Notes under the pieces: generated by a model
The model's database searches: none
Told to the model about the DNA's origin: nothing
The model's input: only the letters and a program-made list of their open reading frames with translations
Part shown: positions 32,481 to 44,284 of the stretch, in pieces
Layout: every line of letters begins with the position of its first letter
Position numbering within the stretch: position 1 is the stretch's first letter
Made by a program: the position numbers and the translations under genes
From: Balaenoptera acutorostrata
Taxonomy: Eukaryota > Chordata > Mammalia > Artiodactyla > Balaenopteridae
Direction: 5' to 3'
Assembly: GCF_949987535.1 (NCBI RefSeq)
Contig: NC_080078.1
Location: forward strand, 27,920,942 to 27,984,941
Length of the DNA stretch: 64,000 nucleotides

Positions 32481-32807
32481 TTTAACAGGATAAGAAGCAA
32501 TTATAATTACAGATTTTCCTCTTTCCTGGCCTTGCTTCAAATCCAAATATCAAAACAAATGTAAAACCAAAGTTTAAACAAGAACCATCCCTGCTGGAAA
32601 AGCCACACGTGTTCTGTTCCTTGCCTTGATTTTATCAGCTCTGTGCATATCTCTGCACCGAAGTCCCTAGAAACCCTTTCGTGGGACGTAGAAGGACCCC
32701 AAAAGAGCCAGAGCTGAGAGATCAGGCCTCCTGCTATAAACTCAGGACTGCACCTAGTGGACGGATATGAAGGGTTAAAATTCAGACCTGGAGAACCACA
32801 CCCTCAC

Positions 32808-32940
<133 letters not shown>

Positions 32941-33297
32941 ATCCCAGAAGTCAGGGAGGGAGACACAAATGACACGAAGGCTTTCTTGAACTTGGGCTCT
33001 TTCCAACCACAGCCTCAGCTGTACCCGTTTCAAGTTTGTGTCAGGCAAGAAGGAGAGTCAGCTTTATTCTTGTGTGATAAAGCGTTATCATCTCTTATTC
33101 ATGTAGGGTTTACCCCTTAGTGTCACATTGATGACTGAAATATTTGGTTGAGAGTTCTCCAAACAGATCTCTTAGGGCAGAAGAAATGCAGCTGGCTGGA
33201 GAGCTTTCTTGCCAAACAGTTGGGTTTGTTTTGCAAAAAATAAATATGGTGAAATGAGTCCATGGGGACTGCCTTAGACCTCACAGGAGCACAAGAC

Positions 33298-33560
33298 TGA
33301 GAATGTAGGCTGGACCCATGTCTTATAGGGCTTTGGATGTCAGCTAAGGAGTCTGAACTTGACTTAGGAAGTGGTAGGGGAAGGTGGAGGTGGGGTTTTG
33401 TTGGTTTGTTATATTTTTAGTGGAAGATGGCTGTGATTCAGGTTTATTTGAACATTTTGCAAATATTAAGCATCTAGTATGTGCCAGCTACTCTTCCAGG
33501 CCCTGGAAATTCAAGGATGAACCAGACAGACATAAGCAGGGTCTTCTAGAGCTTCTATTC
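33298..33560 (+). repeat. L2 LINE remnants
   Basis: 'cttatagggctttggatgtc' (33321-33340) and 'aatattaagcatctagtatgtgccag' landmarks (33460-33485) are sense L2 text. The L2 appears broken into two parts before the MER20 insertion. Confidence 0.65.
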
Positions 33561-33568
33561 ACCTAGAA

Positions 33569-33776
33569 TAGTGGTTTTCAACAAGGGGGCAATATTGACT
33601 TCCCAGAGGACATTTGGAAATGTCTGGAGGCATTTTTGTGTTTTCGTAACTGAGGGGGGGATGCAACTTTGCTATTGGCATATAGGAATAGAGGCCAGGG
33701 ATCCCACAGTGCACAGGACAGGCCTGACAACAGAGAACTGACAAAATATCAGTGGTACAAAGGTTGGAAATCCCTG
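33569..33776 (+). mobile_element. MER20 (hAT-Charlie) DNA transposon remnant
   Basis: Starts TAGTGGTTTTCAACAAGGGG and ends GGTTGGAAATCCCTG, the imperfect inverted ends of MER20. Inside are 'gggcaatattgacttcccag', 'gaaatgtctggaggcatttt' and 'acagtgcacaggacag'. The flanking octamers ACCTAGAA (33561-33568) and ACCTGGTA (33777-33784) match at 6 of 8, consistent with an aged hAT target duplication. Non-autonomous. Confidence 0.92.
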
Positions 33777-33784
33777 ACCTGGTA

Positions 33785-34115
33785 ACTCATAAGCTTATGA
33801 ATGATAAAGATCTTTTGTCCTTGCATATAAATCATAGACACTACCGCAGTGCTGGACACAGAGGACAAACAGTGGAGCAAATCAAATAAGGCATACATGG
33901 AATGGCTTTAGAAATTATCCATTTGTATACCACTGTCAGATATTAGGTATTTCAGATAGAAAATGTGAGCGTCAGGCAGGAGCTCCAGAAAATCAAACAT
34001 GAGGTATTTCCAAACTTAGGGACTCAAGGTACTTTTGGGAAAAAAATAATGCATGGAAGAATCTCAGGAAGATTCTGCAACAAACAGCCATAGCCTTCAA
34101 CGTTTGCCATGTGAG
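33785..34115. other. No gene seen
   Basis: Nothing supported here. Confidence 0.5.
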
Positions 34116-34119
34116 TAGA

Positions 34120-34353
34120 CAGCAATAGCTACTATTCATTAAGCACTTAATAAGTTCAGAGCGCAATACACTATCTCCTGCACACCCCCTCCCCCAAAAA
34201 CCCTGTGGGGTAAGGCTGTTGTGATCCCCGTTTTACAGATGAAGGAACAGAAGTACAGAGGGGTTAGGTAACTTGCCCAAGGTCACCCAGCTAGCAGGCA
34301 GAGTCAGCCGAGAAGAGAAGGCAATTAGACCCCAGAGCCTGCACTCTTCATCC
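34120..34353 (-). repeat. MIR SINE remnant
   Basis: Antisense MIR, well preserved: 'cgttttacagatgaaggaac', 'taacttgcccaaggtcaccc', 'agctagcaggcagagtcag' and 'agaccccagagcctgcactc'. A SINE (34367-34613) is inserted at its end. Confidence 0.9.
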
Positions 34354-34366
34354 AAATTTCCTTTTT

Positions 34367-34613
34367 CCTCTTTTTTCTTAATATTTATTTATTTATTTAT
34401 TTATTTAGGCTGCGCCAGGTCTTAATTGCGGCACTCAGGATCTTTGTTGCCACGTGCGGACTTTTAGTTGCGGCCTGCGGGATCTTTTATTTGCAGCATG
34501 CGGGCTCCTTTAGTTGCGGCATGCGGGATCTAGTTCCCTGACCAGGGATCGAACCCGGGCCCCCTGCATTGGGAGCTCGGAGTCTTAACCACTGGACCAC
34601 CAGGGAAGTCTTT
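34367..34613 (-). mobile_element. Older CHR/artiodactyl-type SINE with 13 bp TSD
   Basis: tRNA-derived SINE of the older short type. Plus strand: (ATTT)n, then copies of a TTGCGGCATGCGGG-like unit, then the reverse B box GGGATCGAACCCGGG and GGACCACCAGGGAAGTC. Flanks AAATTTCCTTTTT at 34354-34366 and 34614-34626 are identical. Confidence 0.93.
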
Positions 34614-34629
34614 AAATTTCCTTTTTGGG

Positions 34630-35125
34630 AACTCCCACTGGAGCCACCAGCGAGCGTCCCCTGCCATAACTCACATCAGGACAACCAGACTTTCTGGCCT
34701 GGAATGTTGACTCTTGAACTTTGTGACACAATTATAGGAAAATGAAACAGAAATGGCTGATAAATTTCCCTTCAAGCAGATGCATTCAGATTCCTTGTGT
34801 TGTCCTAGGTCCCACTTACCTGTCTATTCTGCCAGCTGCCTCTTTTCTCACCAATCAACTCCCCCTTCTGCTTATGTAAGTCATTGTTAGTTTTGTTGCT
34901 TGCAACCAGAGCACTTCGGTACAGAAAAGATCCAGGAAGGGGATTACGGATCTCCTGGGTCCTGCTGGCCTCTTAAAGCAGCTAGAGAGTCAGCCTGTGG
35001 AGCAAGGGAGGCTGGAAAGTGTAAAGACAAGCCTGAGGCTCAGCTGAGGAATGAAGGGAAGGATTTATAGGAGCCATCGAGCCTTCTGCCTCAAGTGCCT
35101 GGAGAACAGATGACTTGCAAGTTCC
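34630..35125. other. No gene seen
   Basis: Unique-looking DNA. 'gttgcttgcaaccagagcac' near 34898 may be a scrap of a MaLR LTR end. Confidence 0.4.
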
Positions 35126-35129
35126 CAGA

Positions 35130-35305
35130 AGAGCATGGGCTTGCACCAAGCTGCCTAGGTTTAAACTGTTGCTCTCTCTTACTAGCTGTATAACTTTGAC
35201 AAGCTATTTAATGTCTTGGAACCAGTTTCCTCTTCTCAAAGGGGGTGTATATTAATATCTGCTTGGTAGAGTTGATGGGAGGACCAAATGAGCGAACAGT
35301 GTATT
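35130..35305 (+). repeat. MIR SINE remnant
   Basis: Sense MIR: 'ctcttactagctgtataact', 'acaagctatttaatgtcttg', 'agttgatgggaggaccaaat'. Confidence 0.85.
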
Positions 35306-35787
35306 TCATCACTTCTATGATGCACATTTCCCACATTTTATCATCACTAAAAATTGGAAGGTGGCTTACAAGGGATAATACAACATAGATTATTGGATGG
35401 AGTGTTTTTCTCCTTAGTGGTGCATGAAATAAAAGTGTAAGTTATTGCTGTCATCTTAGATTCAGTGATACAGTATGCTTGGATTTATGGCTTAAAATAT
35501 TAGGAATTATTGTTCCTATTTATATCACCAGCTTCTAGCACACCATAAGCACTCAGTTAACTGTGAGCGCAAAGAAGATCCCTTGTGAGCTTGAGCCTGA
35601 CCTGAAGGTGTATTTGAATACTTAAACCCAGTAAAGACCAAGAAAAGGGTCACACTCAGGCTCCCTTTCTGGGGAGAGAGGTCAACACAAACCTACAAAG
35701 AGAAGCCCCTAGACAGGAAGAAATGATGAAACTCTGGTGCAGTAAATCACTCTGGACAGGTTCCCTGTATTTTCAGGAAACTTTTGC

Positions 35788-36018
35788 AATCATGTTTCTC
35801 CTTTATTCCACAATTTGCAATACAAAACCACTGACCCCTTCACCTCTGCTTCCTGGCGCACCAACAAGTCATCCAGACTATAGGTAGCAATCAGAAAGTA
35901 AGTGATTGCTTCATGGCCAGGCTCTGCTGGACCCTCAATAAGCCCTTTCCAAATGCCATCACTCATCTTCAGCTTGGCCACAAACTTAGGCATTTGCAGC
36001 TCTCTGGTTGTCGTTGAT
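35788..36018 (-). other. Unidentified open frame, possible pseudogene fragment
   Basis: On the minus strand a frame is open from a TGA near 36024 to a TGA at about 35790, roughly 77 codons including the 67-codon Met-initiated part (MPKFVAKLKMSDGIWKGLIE...). Its composition looks protein-like (mixed hydrophobic and charged residues, no low complexity). I do not recognise a family. There is no A-tail or target duplication to prove a processed copy, and a chance open frame is possible. Confidence 0.25.
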
Positions 36019-36169
36019 GTAATTGTTCAGATCACAACCCTTTTTTATCAGATTTTACTTCCTCTGACCTAGTGATGCAATTCTAAGTGAGCATACAGTT
36101 CATCTGGGCATTTTTATCAATATTCAGTCATGTAAAATAGTTGACAAGGGAGAGGGAAAATACAGCATG

Positions 36170-36640
36170 ATGATTAAGAAAGCAAGCGCTGGTATGTAAC
36201 TGCCTGGGTTCACATCTTCACTCCTAAATATGTGACCAAATAGGAAAACTATGCAACTGCTTTCAGCCTCAGTGACCTCATCTATAAGACAAGACTAATA
36301 ATAGCTAAATATTGTGTATCAGGCACTGCTCCATGCAGTTAACACACAATAGTTTATTTGATCCTCACAACCACCTCTGAGGTGGGCATCCTATTAACAT
36401 ACCCATTAAACAGATGAAGAAAAGGATGCTTCAGGAGGTTCTGGAACTTGCCCAATGACACAGCTAGACAGTGGCAGGCTGGCAGTCTCCAGGGTGCATG
36501 CTCTTAATCACAACTCTGTGTTGTGTCCTAAACCTGATAGAAATGCCTCCTTGATGGCAAGAGTGTGGTAAGATTAAATGAGATAAGGAATGCAAAGCAT
36601 ATAGCTCAGTGCTAGGCTTTATAAACACAGGAAAGTTTGG
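36170..36640 (+). repeat. MIR SINE split by an inverted MIR
   Basis: Sense MIR first part at 36170-36302 ('gattaagaaagcaagcgctg', 'gtaactgcctgggttcacat', 'cagtgacctcatctataaga'). Its 3' part resumes at about 36565-36640 ('agattaaatgagataaggaa', 'catatagctcagtgctaggc'). An antisense MIR lies between them. Confidence 0.75.
36303..36530 (-). repeat. MIR SINE nested in a sense MIR
   Basis: Antisense MIR: 'tgtgtatcaggcactgctcc', 'tgatcctcacaaccacctct', 'cattaaacagatgaagaaaa', 'tgcccaatgacacagctaga'. It lies between two parts of a sense MIR. Confidence 0.8.
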
Positions 36641-36920
36641 CAGCTGTTGTGACAGCTTTCATTTACCAAGCACTGACCATATGCCACACACTGTGCTATG
36701 TCCCTGACCATGCAATCTCTCTCATCCTCACAATGACCCTAGGAAATGGGAATTACTCTTACCCTCCTCTTAAAGATGAAGAGCTAGGTTCAGAGAAGTT
36801 TTGTCCTTACAAATTACTATGTACCAGTCACCGTCGCAGGTGCTGTGAAAGAGTGACTTGCCCCAGGGAACGCAATTACTGAGTGGGTAGGTCTACTGTA
36901 CTCTAACACCCAATCTCTCT
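36641..36920 (-). repeat. MIR SINE remnant
   Basis: A third MIR, antisense: 'ccaagcactgaccatatgcc', 'tctcatcctcacaatgaccc', 'cttaaagatgaagagctagg', then 'agtgacttgccccagggaac' after an insertion of about 45 bases. Confidence 0.75.
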
Positions 36921-36924
36921 CCAT

Positions 36925-37295
36925 TAAACCCATGGCTCCAACAACAGGTTTTATCTGTCTGATAAGGGAGCCTAGATAATTTTAAGTGGACCAAGCAAGG
37001 CTGGGGTTCTGTTGTGGACCACGATGATCAAAGAATAGGAGTTGTTCCCAGGGCATAATAAGTTGCCTTAGAATTGATTCCAAGATGCCAGAACATGAAG
37101 GGAGCTTGGCAATCATTTAGTTCCAGTCTTCTTTTTGCTATAGAAGAAGGGAGACTGGAGACCTGCCTGAAGGATGCAGCTCATTAGCAGAGCCGGAGCA
37201 AAACCCCATGGCTTCCCAGCTGAACCATCTTTTTGCCAACCGCTCAACACAAAGAGAGGATGGCAAACTGCATCGAAGGGCTTCCATTCAAGTCT
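36925..37295. other. No gene seen
   Basis: A MIR/L2-like scrap may be present near 37080-37180; nothing firm. Confidence 0.4.
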
Positions 37296-37299
37296 TTTA

Positions 37300-38550
37300 A
37301 TATATAGTTTATTTTGGTATCATAAAAGCTGTGCATGTTTGCTGTAGAAAATTGGGAAAATACGGAAATGAAGAAAGTTGTGACAAAAATAAAATGATCC
37401 TGTTTCCCACCACCCAGAGAGCTGTAGATAACTTGGCATGTTTCCTTCTCGGCCTCTTCCTATGCATAGCTTTTTGTTTGTTTTGTTTTTAGTTTTTAGA
37501 TATTTGGAATGCACTGTGTATGCAATTTGTTACCAGTCTTCCCACTTAAATGATAAATATTTTTCCATGTTAGTACAGTCTCTTCATAAACAATTTTCCT
37601 TTTCAATAATGAAGTGCAATAGTCTCCTGCTCTATTCCTACACCCTACCCCACCCCCCACACACATGCACCTATTGAGATCCCCTTGGGAACAACTTTTA
37701 ACCATCTGCATTTAAAGTTTTTCTAACTCTTATCTTCATATAGTTCAATAATACATGACTTCTAGATTTTTCTACTTCAAGAATTATCTGTTGATTTCCT
37801 GCTATGATAGATGAGAATTGAGTTTATTTCTGTCACCAACTCTAGATATATCTCTCCCCCTGCTTCTTCTCCCAATAATTATAATAATTATGCCTTTATT
37901 TTTTTATTCCCTTCTTGATCACCATTATAATTGTAAATAACATACCTAAACCTCACTTTCTCTTTCTATCAATGACATTGGGTTTTTATTCAACATTTTG
38001 CAAGATAAGGATCTTGTTTTCCTCCCTGACACTTCTCAGCTTCTGTTAACTCTAGTTTTTCTTTTAATTTGCCAGTTTTGATAATGCTTATCTTCTCTCC
38101 TCACTCCGTAATTAAGACATTAATGCTTTCTTTATAGGTTGACTCTAGAACTTTAATAAACAACGTTTACATTATGAAGAATGGGCAACTGTTACGACTG
38201 CATAATATTTCATAGTATGGTTGTCCCCCAATTTCCCTAACCATTAAATGTTTAACTTGGATTAAAAGTCATTTTTTTCATAATTATTTGCTATTATAAA
38301 TTACACTGTGATGAAAGGCTTTGATTTTTGTGTGTGTCTGAATCTGCTTCTCGGATGGTTTCTTTAGAAGAGATACCCAGTAGTGGCCAATAGGGTTCCT
38401 GACATATTGTGAATTCTTTATCAATATTTGTCAAAGCAGTGGATGAAGTGTGGCAGGTCGGAACAGTTTTTAAGGCTCTTAAAACATTGCAAAACTGCCT
38501 TCCAGGAAGTATTCTAAATATTCACCACGGAATGTCCCTGTAATCCATGA
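37300..38550 (-). repeat. Probable ancient L1 (L1M/ME type) remnant
   Basis: 'gtttcccaccacccagagag' (37401-37420), 'cttcctatgcatagctttt' (37457-37475), 'gcataatatttcatagtatg' (38200-38219), 'gctattataaattacactgtg' context (38290) and 'aaaactgccttccaggaagt' (38490-38509) follow the order of old L1 3' regions read antisense. Heavily diverged, with intervening unassigned DNA. Confidence 0.4.
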
Positions 38551-38637
38551 TTGAGTGTGGGGATAAGAGGATTAATTTATATAAGCTCATTTGAAAAAAA
38601 GAAAAAGTGGGGGATTGTGATGCTGGAAGGGCTAGAG

Positions 38638-38850
38638 CATGGGTCAGCAAATTATGGCCCACCGGCCAAATCTAGCCTGCCACCTGTTTTTGTAAATAAA
38701 GTTTTATTGGAACACAACCATGACCATTTGTTTATAAATTCAGTGGCTGCTACAGCAGCTCAGCTGAGTCACTGTGACAAAAACCCAATGACCCATGAAG
38801 CCTAAAATATTTACAATCTGGACCTTTAGGGAAATAACAGTAGACTTTTG
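38638..38850. mobile_element. hAT (MER1-type) non-autonomous DNA transposon remnant
   Basis: Starts CATGGGTCAGCAAATTATGG and contains 'gtaaataaagttttattgga', 'acacaaccatgaccatttgt' and 'gcctaaaatatttacaatct'. This is the common mammalian hAT MITE with a CAGGGGTCGGCAAAC-like end. The right end is eroded. I do not assign the exact subfamily. Confidence 0.8.
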
Positions 38851-38999
38851 GATTAGAAGATCCAGAAGAATAAAGCTGAAGGTTGGTTTACAGTGGTTTC
38901 TAGAGGGAGTTAACTAGTTCCTTATCCCTCTTCCTGGACATCCTTCCTGATAAACCACTCTTATTGCAGGAGAAAAATAACAAACAGTTGTAAAATGTT

Positions 39000-39235
39000 G
39001 CTATATTACCAGCAGGGCATAAGAACTTTCCATATTATTAACTCATTTAATTTTCACAACAGTCTATGAAACAGTTACTGTTATCATAACCTCATTTTTG
39101 TAAATGAGGAAACTGACATCAGATAACTTGCACAGGATGATAACTCTGGTGAGTGGTGGAGGGAGGAATCATGCCTGAAAGGCAGACTTCAGAGTCTGTG
39201 TTCCTAACTGCCACATTATACCACGTTGTCCTAGA
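39000..39235 (-). repeat. MIR SINE remnant
   Basis: Antisense MIR: 'taactcatttaattttcaca', 'ttttgtaaatgaggaaactg', 'cagacttcagagtctgtgtt'. Confidence 0.85.
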
Positions 39236-39239
39236 GAAA

Positions 39240-39690
39240 TGAGAGCAGAAGGGACCAAAGCGAGCAATCTCCACTCACTTGTAAACACAGATTTTCAGGA
39301 GTGGACATTTTGTATCCTCCCAACTCACAGTCATCTTCCTTATTTGCTCCCCTAATCCCCCTAGGTGGTCTTCTAGCAGCACTGCTTAATCAACACGACT
39401 CAGCCCAGAGTTGATTAAAAATCCACCAAGTCACCTGACTTGAGCTGGACCAATCAGAGTCCTTTCCGTCTCAGGAACTGAGAGGGAGAGAAAGCCAATG
39501 TCTTCATGGGGCTGGGCTTGAAATATGTATTGTAGAACCTACTTAGGATGGCTTGATAAAATAGAGGATTCCCAGTGAAATTTAGATTTCTGATAAACCC
39601 TAAAGAATTTTTTATGTACGTATGTCCAAATATTGCATAGGGCACACACTAAAAAAATTCTTCCTTTTTTAATCTGAAATTCAAATTTAA
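39240..39690. other. No gene seen
   Basis: Unique-looking DNA without repeat or coding support. Confidence 0.5.
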
Positions 39691-39794
39691 CTGAGTGTCA
39701 TACATATGTTGATACATATATACACACATAACACATACTATATAAAATATGTAATATATAAAATATGTTATATATGAATATGTATATATACGTG

Positions 39795-39834
<40 letters not shown>

Positions 39835-39836
39835 TG
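39690..39836. repeat. AT-rich tract with (TA)n and T19
   Basis: Imperfect ATATAC/TATAAAATATG repeats lead into (TA)12 at 39794-39817 and a T run to 39835. Confidence 0.9.
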
Positions 39837-39839
39837 GCT

Positions 39840-42030
39840 AAATCTGGTAGCCCTATGAATACGCTTGTTTTGGAGAAAGTCTGCATGCAAAGCAGAAAAG
39901 ATCAAACAGACACATGGAGAGAAGCAGAGACAAGAGAGGGGAAGTATCTCCCAGACCCTGACTTAGCTCCTTCCCTACATTCTCAGCCTTGGATTCCACC
40001 TGGGCTCCCTCCATTTACAACCAAAAGCACCCTTAGAAGATAACCCTTCAGTAGAAAATGTGAATGATCAAGTGTAAAATCAATGCCATTCATTTAATGC
40101 AGTGGAGAATTTAGACCCAACATTCAAATCCATCTCTCAGGTTTTTTTTAGAATTCTTCAAGATGGCCTGGTTTAAATGGACACACAATTGCACAAAAAT
40201 AGTCTTTCTTCCATCTTCATCTTAATGAGTTAGAATTCCTCTATTAAACAAACATGCCTCTAGGAATGATAACATAAAAATCAAGATAGCAATTCTGTGG
40301 GTTGACAGGGCAGAATGAGGCTAAGGTAGGGCACACAAAGGACCTCAATTAAATTTACAGTGTTTTATTTCTTAAACTATGTGATAAATACCTAGAAGTT
40401 CACTAAAATTACTTTACACATGATTTAAGTCCTAAATATTTCATAGTAGAAAAATAAAAATTTTTTTTTAAGCCTGATTGCAGTTCTTGAACTTAAAACT
40501 GTCTAAGCATGGGTTGGGTAGAAAAGATTTAAAATCTATCTGCAATCTTTTTGATATTTAAAATACAAAAACTTATAATTTTTGAGATTTGACCTGCAGG
40601 TCCCAGGAATATTGTATTGTCATGACCCATTTGGAATTTTAGCTTTCTCAGTACAAAGGTTTCAGCACCTAGAACACCACCGGGCAAATAGTAAGTGTTC
40701 ATTGATTAAATGGATGGCAAAAACACTAAAATCACCACTATATACCCTCTTTTATGTTAAGGTTTTCTCCGTCTCTTCCCACACACCTTGTCTCCCAAGG
40801 TATGGCTATGCTAGGGATTATACTGGCAGTGGGACAGGATTGGCAGGAGAGAATTTGAATGAGTTATGGTTTGGGGGATACTTAGGATACCCAGGATGTT
40901 TACCTGAGACCCATGCTGAAGAAACACTACGTGGTTGACATCACCTCCATCAATTTTCCTGCTTTAACGGTTTACCTTGAATAATGTCACCTCAGGACCC
41001 TCGGCACTATGGTTACAGGGGATGGAGAACGCACCAGAGGTCATTACAATGGGTGCGAGTCTCTTGCCCTGCCATTCCACCTCAACAATGACAGCTGAAA
41101 TGTATCTGATGCTTTTCTTCCGCATCCTTACTTATAAGCACCAGGACAAGATTCTCCCCCAAGAGGACGAGCCCAGAACAAAGACTACTTGGATAAATAT
41201 AATAGAGCAGTTCATACAATCTGCTGCTTTGGGGGTTAAAAAGTCCCAGAACATTCTATTCCCTTATTTTCACTGTCCTATTATTCATGTGGTGCCTCAA
41301 AATAATTATTTTCTAAGAGGGTTTTAGCATCCCAGATGCACTTTGAATGTCATGAAAGAGCAGAGGAAACATGAGAGTGAGATGCAGCACGAGGCAAGAA
41401 CACAAAACAAGTTGCCCAGGCCTGTGATATACGGCACCCAGAATAAACACCGGAAGCTCTGTGAAAGCCATTTGTTCTTATTTACGGGGAAATCCAACTT
41501 TAATTACTGGCAAGACCATTAATCGTCCTCACCTAACCATTGAAATAAGCCCATCTACATTTTCCTGAAAATGCCAACTCATAGGGTGGATAAAAGGGAT
41601 GATTGTTTTTAAAGGTAAAACATTTAAAAGTTACTTTCATGAAGTGGCAAAACCTGCTTTCTGTTCATTTCCTCTCTATTAAATGTGTCTAAACAACTTA
41701 TCGATTCTTGTAAAGAGAAAGAACAGGAAAAAAATCATGTACAAATTGAATAAAGACTTAGGGGTTTATTACACTAGAGCTATAATTCAAACACGCTTTG
41801 GAAAGAACTTTTGTCTAATTAGTCATTGTAATCAGGTATCTATGGGAATAACTGTTAATGCTTGGAATAGATAACCAATTAATCATGTTTACAGTCAGCA
41901 TAATAACTGGCATCAGATTCCACGCCTTTTAGACTTTTATACAGCAAGTACAAAACAGGCAGCTATCCTGTGCTCGTCCTAGAACAGAAGGCACATCCCC
42001 CTTCTGCACTGTGAGGCCCCCGTGATAGCT
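39840..42030. other. No gene seen; two open frames without features
   Basis: Contains plus-strand frames of 118 codons (40582-40938) and 116 codons (40977-41327). Neither shows a domain, signal peptide or splice-site pattern. 'cagcacctagaacaccacc' at 40664-40682 followed by 'gggcaaatagtaagtgttca' at 40682-40701 is a 3' L2/MIR scrap inside the first. Confidence 0.45.
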
Positions 42031-42034
42031 CATC

Positions 42035-42188
42035 CCTAGATGTCTCAATCCTTACAGCCTCAACCATAAGCCAAGGGAAAACAGCAGCAGAAAATACAGG
42101 GAAAGGACATGCCTAGATGTCTCAATCCTTACAGCCTCAACCATAAGCCAAGGGAAAACAGCAGCAGAAAATACAGGGAAAGGACATG
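42035..42188. repeat. Perfect 77 bp tandem duplication
   Basis: Copy 1 (42035-42111) and copy 2 (42112-42188) are identical over all 77 bases, from CCTAGATGTCTC to GGAAAGGACATG. No repeat family is recognised inside the unit. Confidence 0.97.
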
Positions 42189-42234
42189 AAAGGCCACTCC
42201 GTTCAGGAATGCATGATATTTGCAACAAATGACA

Positions 42235-42480
42235 TTAAAAAATAATTAGTATGCGCCAGGCAGTGGACTAAGTCCTGTGCATATATGAGATTATTTAATC
42301 TTTATAACAACGCTGATATATAGGTGCCTTGATTCTCTTTACAGAAGATGAAACTGAGCTGTGGAGTAGTTAGTTGCCTTGTTCAAGTCTGCACAGATGG
42401 ATCCAGGATTCAAACTCAAGCCAGTCTGACTGCAAAAGTACATGACGCATCTATTTCTTAATACTATGGAACCATGCTTG
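42235..42480 (-). repeat. MIR SINE remnant
   Basis: Antisense MIR: 'tatgcgccaggcagtggact', 'ttacagaagatgaaactgag', 'caggattcaaactcaagcca'. Confidence 0.85.
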
Positions 42481-42659
42481 TAACACATTGAATGAAATAG
42501 GATAAAACTTCTGCATGTAGTATAATTATTTCATTCAAAAATATGTATTGAGTACCTACTGTGAGCTAGGCTCTGGCATATAGACATATGTGTATATATA
42601 TATTAGTGTATATTAGTTTTATTATTAGTGTGTATTAGTTTTAAGATATGTCCACATAT

Positions 42660-43068
42660 TATTTGATGTTCCTCACTTCTAATAGAATAAAGCGGAAGTG
42701 ACAGCGTATGACTTAGGAGACCAGGTTATAAAAGCCCTCTGGCTTCCTAATTATTCTGTTACTCTTGGCTTGCTTTGCTCTGGAGGAAGTTATCTCCCAT
42801 ATGGAGTATCTGTATGGAGAAGCTCATGGGGAGAGGAACGGAGGCCTCCAGCCAACAGCCATGTGGATGGGCCATCTTGGAACTGGACCCATCAGCCCCA
42901 TTCAAGCCTTCAGATGACTGCAGCCATGCCTAACATCTTGACTGCAGTTTCTTGAGAAACCCTGGGCAGTTAGGTTACTCTCAGAACTCTGACCTTCAAA
43001 AACAATATTTGTTGTTTTAAATCACTAAGCTTTGGAGTAATTTGTTGCACAGCAATAGATAACTAATA
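42660..43068 (+). mobile_element. MLT1-type MaLR LTR
   Basis: Sense LTR: 'cttctaatagaataaagcgg', then 'ttgttgttttaaatcactaa', 'gctttggagtaatttgttgc' and the 3' end 'cagcaatagataactaatac'. The typical MLT1 3' end is clear; the middle is diverged. Confidence 0.8.
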
Positions 43069-43615
43069 CACTGTGTGTGTGTGCATGCACCTGTGTGTGT
43101 TATCAAATAGTGATCAAAGAAAGCTAAAGAACAGAAGCCTGGAACATATCCAGGACCCGTTCCAAAGGCTCACTGCTCTTTTCCTGTGGTCTCCACCTTA
43201 GCTGATGGCACAACAACCCACTTGTTCACCCAAGCAAAAAAACCCAGGACACACTTGACTGCTCACTTTCTACAGATTGATCACCAAATCATGATAATCC
43301 CACTTCCTATATCCTAAATGGTCTTGCTTCCCATCTTTTACCACTCTAGCTTCTTTGTTTGTTCAAAAAATTATTGTTTGTAACAACTTCTTAGTGAACT
43401 CCTACTCATATGTCAAGGCCCTAGAACACTTCATGGATGCTGGATCCTTTCTACCAGCTCTGTGCCTTGCACACATGTCTAACTTTCCATTTTAAATTAT
43501 TCTCTTTTCATCCTGCTAGCCCATGGGTTCCTGGAGGATAGAGACTTATCTCATTCCTCTCAATCTCTCCTGTCTCTAGCTAGGGCCTAGCAAAGCCCGT
43601 GCTTTGAAAATATTA
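43069..43615. other. No gene seen
   Basis: A short GT repeat at 43072-43082 follows the LTR. Otherwise unassigned. Confidence 0.45.
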
Positions 43616-43619
43616 CTGT

Positions 43620-44102
43620 GCTGACCATCAAGCTACATAATAAGTTATCCCAACTTAACGGCTTAAGCAACAAACATTTATTAATTCACAGTTTTTGCAG
43701 GTCAAGAATCTCATGTGATTTCATTGGGTCATTTGACTCAAGGTCCCTCACAAAGGTGTAGTCTTCATCTCAAGGCTCAGCTGGGGGACAGGCCATGTCC
43801 AGGCTCACTCATGTGGTTGTAAGAGGACACAGGTCCTCACTGCCACGTGGACTGCTCCCTGGGGCAGCTTACAACCCAGCAGGTGGATTCCATCCGAGTG
43901 AGCACAGGAGAAGGTGAGCGAGAGTGAGAGAGGGTGAGCGAGGTGGAACCAGAGTCTTTGTAACCTAATCTCAGGAGGATGTCCCATCACTTTTGCCATA
44001 TTTTTTAGAAACAATTTACCAGGTCAGCCCAGAGAGGTGATTACACAAGGGCCTATACACCCAGAGCGGGGGATCACTGGGAGACACCTTAGGAGCTGCC
44101 TG
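43620..44102 (-). mobile_element. Ancient eutherian LTR-like repeat
   Basis: 'aagttatcccaacttaacgg', 'caacaaacatttattaattc', 'ctgccacgtggactgctccc', 'ttgtaacctaatctcaggag' and 'ggagctgcctgcc' occur in the order of a common eutherian LTR read antisense. The AATAAA (reverse of 'tttatt') near 43677 fits that reading. Subfamily not assigned. Confidence 0.55.
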
Positions 44103-44284
44103 CCTTGGATATTTTGACCTTGTCGCTCAGAACAGGTCCAGCCTTGGGTGTCCATCATGTGCTTTCTCTAAGAACCATCTTCAGCTCCTGCTGTGCACCC
44201 CTCCTGGCAAACAGGAACCGACTCCTCTGCTCCTGGGCAATCAGTGGATGGCAGTCCATCTCTGAACTCAGTTCATCCGTTCAT

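Noticed and set aside
40582..41327. Two adjacent ~117-codon frames as a novel gene
   Set aside because: The first contains an L2/MIR scrap. Neither shows domain, signal peptide or splice-site support.
42035..42188. Retrotransposon target duplication
   Set aside because: At 77 bp and directly adjacent, it is a tandem duplication; no element lies between the copies.
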